A DNA stretch of 64,000 nt. Origin: Denticeps clupeoides (lineage: Eukaryota; Chordata; Actinopteri; Clupeiformes; Denticipitidae). A program made the position numbers and the translations under genes. The notes under the pieces were generated by a model. It was not told where the DNA came from. It saw only the letters and a program-made list of their open reading frames with translations, and did not search any database. Within the stretch, counting starts at the first letter, position 1, and the number at the start of each line of letters is the position of its first letter. Positions 59,630 through 64,000 of this stretch are shown one piece after another. The stretch covers positions 10,952,373 to 11,016,372 of the forward strand of contig NC_041726.1 in assembly GCF_900700375.1 (NCBI RefSeq), in the 5' to 3' direction.

Positions 59630-62110
59630 ATGCCGGGCATCAGTTCCGCCGCGCCGCGCTATGAGAGCTGGGAGATGGAGCTCGACCACTCCCAGCACTA
59701 TTTCTACGACGACCACAGCCCCGACGAGGACTTCTTCAAGTCCACCGCACCCAGCGAGGACATCTGGAAGAAATTCGAGCTGGTGCCGACCCCACCCATG
59801 TCGCCTGTCAGGACGCTGGAGGGTGCCGCCGGGGCGCTGTACCCGTCGCTGGGGGACAGGCTGGAATGGGTGTCCCAGTTCCTGGGCCAGGACGACGAGC
59901 AGGAGGGGCCGTGCAAGCTCAGCGCCGAGGAGACGCTGGGGAATTTAAGCTCCATCATCATCCAGGACTGCATGTGGAGCGGCTTCTCTGCCAGCCAGCA
60001 GCTGGAGAAAGTTGTCGGCGAGAGGCTGTCCTGCCCCTCCGGCCAGACCAAGCTGCCGTCCCAGGCAGGCAAGGCGCACTGCGCCCCTGCAGACGTGCCC
60101 GCCCTCAGCGGCCTGGCGACGGATTGCGTGGACCCGGCGGCGGTCCTCACCTTCCCCCTGAGCAGCAGCTGCAAGAAGCAGGTGTCGTCGGGGTCCGAGT
60201 CCCACACGGACTCGTCTGGTGAGCCTTTTCCAGCGCATGTCTAATCCTGGTGGTTGTAGGGTGCCGCTTCTGTGATGGTCGCCGTCAGTAATACGTTCGT
60301 GACCTGAGACGCACCGAGGTGCAGTTGGAATGGAAACATGCGGTCTATACATCCGTCGTCGTATTACTGAAGCTTGGTTACTTAGACGGGGGACAAAGTT
60401 GGTTGCATTTTATTTGGGTCACGTCGCTCCTGTTTAATAGATGTGGAACGCTGCGGCGTGAACTTGCTGCATGCGGCGCCCGTTTGCGGCGCAGGAATGC
60501 ACGACGCTGCGAACTGTTGCAGGTTACTAGGGGGCGGGGCCCTCGGGATGATTGGCTCTCGCGTCCACCAGTGGAACGCGGGGAAGCCTCTGCCGCGGGT
60601 TCAGATTAGCCCACGGCGCTGACTGGTGAATTGTCCCCGGGGGGGGGGGGACAATAGGGGGCTTTAGGCGCAGCTTGATACTTTTCTTCATTAAGTCCAC
60701 ATGGTCGGGGACAATGGTGTAATGATGCCTGTGGAGATTTTCGCGCACACGCACAAAAATTGGATCATAAAAGGACTTTGGTGCAGGGAGACACGTAAGG
60801 AACCTTACATTACTGTAGCTCAATAAAAGCTCCATTCCATTTTTCATTAACATACATATTAACATTTCTAAAGGCACCAACACCTTTTTGAAATGTGCAT
60901 TTTGAAGGATTTATTTATTTATTTATTTATTTTAATATGACAGCTGGAATGCCTTGTTCTGCCCCGAATGTTGGAATAAGACCAGGCCTGTGACTTGCCA
61001 GAGTAAAACACTGTTTACCAGGGAGACAGTCGCTTGGCTGGAATTAAAGGGGTTCTGCGAAGCAGTTAAAAAGTCGTATAAAGGCCTTTAATTTGTCAGA
61101 GGGGCAGAGCGCGGCGCTCTGTTACTGGAGCGGAGTTTAACAGTGCAAAAAGAAAAGTTTGCCTCGCAGCGCTTGGAATAAGAGGACGTTAAAGCCTTTT
61201 TCAGTGGAGCGTGATTGTACTGTGTGCCATTGTCCGTTTGCCAGAGAATACTGGATACTGTACACAGAACCGTGGAAAAGAAGAGCATTGATTTAGCCAT
61301 GTGCTCTAATTAGGCAATTCTAGATTAAAACGTTGATCTGTAATGTCATGTTTTAACAGTGTTTTGCACAAAGAACATGCAATACAATTATAATTCTGTA
61401 TGCAAAGTGTTTAATTCTTAAACACTGACTCCTGTGGTTTCTTTGTAGATGACGAGGAGATTGACGTGGTCACTGTGGAACACAAGCAAAACAAGGCGCG
61501 GCTGGTGAGCGGCCGCAAGCCGGTGACCATCACCGTCCGGGCGGACCCCTACGACCCCTGCATGAAGCGCTTCCACATCTCCATCCACCAGCAGCAGCAT
61601 AACTACGCCGCCCCCTCCCCCGACAGCTACCCGGATGCTGAGCCTCCCCGCAAGAGGGTCCGACAGGAGACCTCACAACCACGCCCCGGATGCACCCCGC
61701 AGACTCCGGAGAGTGAACCTCGAGTTGCGGTTGATGCGCCCGCGCCTAGCAGCCCCGCAAGGCCGCCTTCCTCATCCCCGCCACCGTCATCAGCCCCTCA
61801 CCAATGTCCCAAAGCCCAGATTGCCAGTCCACAGAGCTCGGACTGCGAGGACACGGACAAGCGCAGGACCCACAACTTTCTGGAACGCAAGAGGCGGAAT
61901 GACCTGCGCTCCCGCTTCCTCGCTCTGCGGGACGAGATCCCGGGACTGGCCAACTGTCCCAAGACCCCCAAAGTGGTGATCCTCACGAAAGCCACAGAAT
62001 ACCTGCGCCTTCTCCATTCCAGTGACAGGCACAAGACACAGGAGAGAAAGCAGCTGAAGAACAGGCAACAGCAGCTGCTGAGAAGGTTAGCAGAGTTAAA
62101 GCGCTCCTAA
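59630..62110 (+). CDS. mycl: L-Myc bHLH-leucine zipper transcription factor
   Basis: Coding exons are 59630-60218 and 61449-62110, giving 1251 nt or 416 residues (human MYCL 364). The ATG at 59630 has an ideal context (GCCGCCAATG). A second in-frame ATG at 59675 (MELDHSQHYFYDD) corresponds to the human start. Myc box I is at about 39-61 (TAPSEDIWKKFELVPTPPMS) with the TPPxSP phosphodegron at Thr54/Ser58. Myc box II is at about 104-130 (IQDCMWSGFSASQQLEK). A mid-region block VTITVRADPYDPCMKRFHIS matches MYCL, followed by a Pro/Ser-rich linker. The bHLH-zipper is residues 334-416, with basic HNFLERKRRNDLRSRF and helix 2 PKVVILTKATEYLRLL. It binds E-boxes as a dimer with MAX. The intron phase and the DDEEIDVVTVE junction match the MYC family. 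It lies downstream of mfsd2a as in human 1p34, with a dhrs13-like gene between. Confidence 0.97.
60640..60653. repeat. poly-G tract in mycl intron
   Basis: About 12 consecutive G within a GC-rich part of mycl intron 2. Confidence 0.7.
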
Positions 62111-64000
62111 AAAAACAAAAAAACAATCCCAGCCTGGAACTGAGTCAGACGTGGCGGCGGCGGGACCATGCGCTCGCTCCTCACTGTTCCTTCATGACAG
62201 TGGAACCTAAAGGATCTTGGGAACGTTATTCTTTAAAATTCACTTCTTGAGTTTGTACATTTTTTATTTTTCTTCTCCCATTTTTTTGCACATAAAAGAA
62301 TAACGAGGCAATTAACTTTGTGAAATTTGGAAACTGTTCTTGGCGTGCTCTGGTGAAAGACTCAAACGTTTGTTTTTCTGACAAGCTTTTGGAATTATTA
62401 AACTGGCTACATACGAGCGTGAAAGAGGAAAAAAAAAAAGATAAAAAAAAGTTAATTTCTCCGCCGAATAGAGAAGTTTTTCAGTGAGTTAGCATGCAGG
62501 TTAGGTATTGTTTGAAATGCAGCAGCTATATGCATGTATAGATATACCGAACACACAAAAGTTCCAAAATGTTTTGTCCATGATATTCTTAATTTATTTT
62601 TCATTTAGTGAAACTGGAGGTTTACTAAAACGATCAGGTGGTGAAATCAAGAGAACTAACTTAATATATCAGACTGGTGTTCACATGTTTTGTAGCAATA
62701 TTACGCCTGCTAAGTGGTTTGACAGGAAAGGACATCATCACTTTGGATTACTTACAAAGGACTTTATTTTTTTACCTTTTTTTTTTGGCCAAGGAAGCTC
62801 ACGTTCATCTCCAATTGTTTTGTCAGTTAGCATAAATGTTTTCCATCACCAAACACGTGGCGCGATATCCATTTTCAGCCTTGCAGTGTAAATAAACTGT
62901 CATTTAGACATTAAGGTGTTTGTACATACTAGTCCTGCTGTATAGATGTAAAAAAAAAAACTACAAATGTATAAAATTATATATATATGTACACTTTGAG
63001 TTTCAAACCAAATCAGTGCTGTCAATGGACTTTTTTTTTTTTTTTTTTTCCTCCTTCTTTCTTCTATTTCATGTATGCTGACACTTGATTAGCCAAGATG
63101 GGTTGATAAAGATATCTCACAGCTTCTATTTTTGTTAAGAAAATGTGAAAATGAAAACAAAATGACACTTGCGTTTAATCACTAGCCACTTTGTGATGCT
63201 GTTTTCACTGCCTGTATAGTTGCGTATCAGGTGTGTTTTTATTATTTTTTTCTGTTTTGTTTTTCCTTCCCCTCTCCTTTGTACTGAAATGCAAAATTTT
63301 GTACTATATTTTCCTACGGAGTTTTCAGCTTATTAATTTTATTATCTGCTGGTAGCATGTGCTGTTGAGTAGACCCCAGCACAGTAGACCCCCCCCCCCC
63401 CCCCCCGCCACTGGTGAAGTTTAGGTACTTTGCATTTTAAGAAATGTCTTCAAACACATGCACATTCAAACAACTATTTGTTTTTGGCAGGCCTTAATCA
63501 AAACTTTAGATTTGGACAAAAAGGAAAAAAAAATAGAAAAAGTCCTTATTCATGTTGCTGTAATTTCCAGCTGTTCAGCATCAGCACATGCCACCAGTAG
63601 TCGCTTCCCTTTCCTTTCCAGTTTGGAAGAACAAAGCCTTAGGAACAAGTAGTCCTGTTTCTGTTTAGCGTCCTTTTTTTTTTTTTTTGGTCTGCTGTTT
63701 GCGTGGTTGTTTCCACACTGGGCTTTACGCTTGCAGTAGACTGGTGGCAGCATTATCTCAGCACTTTGTGTTTAATACCTCATGAGCCTACACAGGAAAT
63801 CAAACAATTAATAAATTCTGTTCAAACATGTATGCTTCCTTGTTGTCTTTTGCCTGTGCTTCATTTGTGTTTACTTAAACTATGAACTTTAAATAAGTTT
63901 TATTTTGACCAACTGTAGTGCCTGGGTTTGGCCCATATTTGAGGTTTCCTCAGGTCAGCTCCACAGGAATAATCTGGATATTGTGTTTAATGTCTTTATT
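62111..64000 (+). other. mycl 3' UTR and flank
   Basis: The region is A/T-rich with several T-runs (63032-63053, 63676-63690) and a C-run (63391-63406). A canonical AATAAA at 62891-62896 gives a plausible 0.8-kb 3' UTR. A longer form using later signals, near 63809 or beyond the window, is possible. MYC-family 3' UTRs are known to be long and rich in regulatory elements. Confidence 0.5.

Overview
The window is vertebrate nuclear DNA, almost certainly from a teleost fish. Genes are split by short GT-AG introns. Tc1/mariner remnants, two tRNA-derived SINE families, LINE tails and long (CA)n and (TA)n tracts sit between and inside them. I would guess an otocephalan-type fish from the repeat mix, but that is not firm. 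No bacterial, viral or retroviral material was recognised.

Layout. Position 957-2875 (+) is psma2, the 20S proteasome alpha-2 subunit, complete in 8 exons. Position 3311-5390 (-) is ntaq1, the N-terminal glutamine amidase, in 6 exons. A decayed Tc1-like transposon lies at about 5740-6665. Position 7419-11917 (-) is msto1 (misato), in 13 exons. Position 13201-15181 (+) is tmem79 (mattrin), with 4 coding exons. Position 16603-19138 (-) is glmp, a lysosomal membrane protein, in 6 exons. Position 21667-30176 (-) is mfsd2a, the lysophosphatidylcholine/DHA transporter, in 14 exons. Position 39094-43512 (+) is a dhrs13-like short-chain dehydrogenase/reductase, in 5 exons. Position 59630-62110 (+) is mycl (L-Myc), with 2 coding exons and a 5' noncoding exon. 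Summed exon lengths give whole codons for every gene, so all eight look intact: 234, 191, 607, 384, 408, 527, 317 and 416 aa.

The gene order is a mosaic of known vertebrate neighbourhoods. MSTO1, TMEM79 and GLMP lie close together on human 1q22, and MFSD2A and MYCL are neighbours on human 1p34. Here the two blocks are joined, psma2 and ntaq1 are attached on the left, and a dhrs13-like gene sits between mfsd2a and mycl. The genes do not form one pathway: they cover protein turnover (psma2, ntaq1), mitochondrial/cytoskeletal upkeep (msto1), lysosome (glmp), membrane and Wnt-receptor biology (tmem79), lipid import (mfsd2a), a probable retinoid/steroid-type oxidoreductase, and a bHLHZ proto-oncogene.

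Two long stretches lack recognisable coding genes: 30.5-38.9 kb and 43.6-58.9 kb. The second lies upstream of mycl and holds blocks that look like conserved regulatory sequence, a TATA/CpG-type promoter-like island and a strong CTCF-like site. The most interesting observations are a GC-AG intron in psma2, a perfect 46-bp inverted repeat flanking psma2, a CLEAR/TFEB-like box at the glmp start, twin LINE 3' fragments in one dhrs13-like intron whose tail matches the local SINE tail, an unusual in-frame segment in msto1, and divergent CTCF-like motifs around the dhrs13-like gene. I did not find a clear new multi-gene system.
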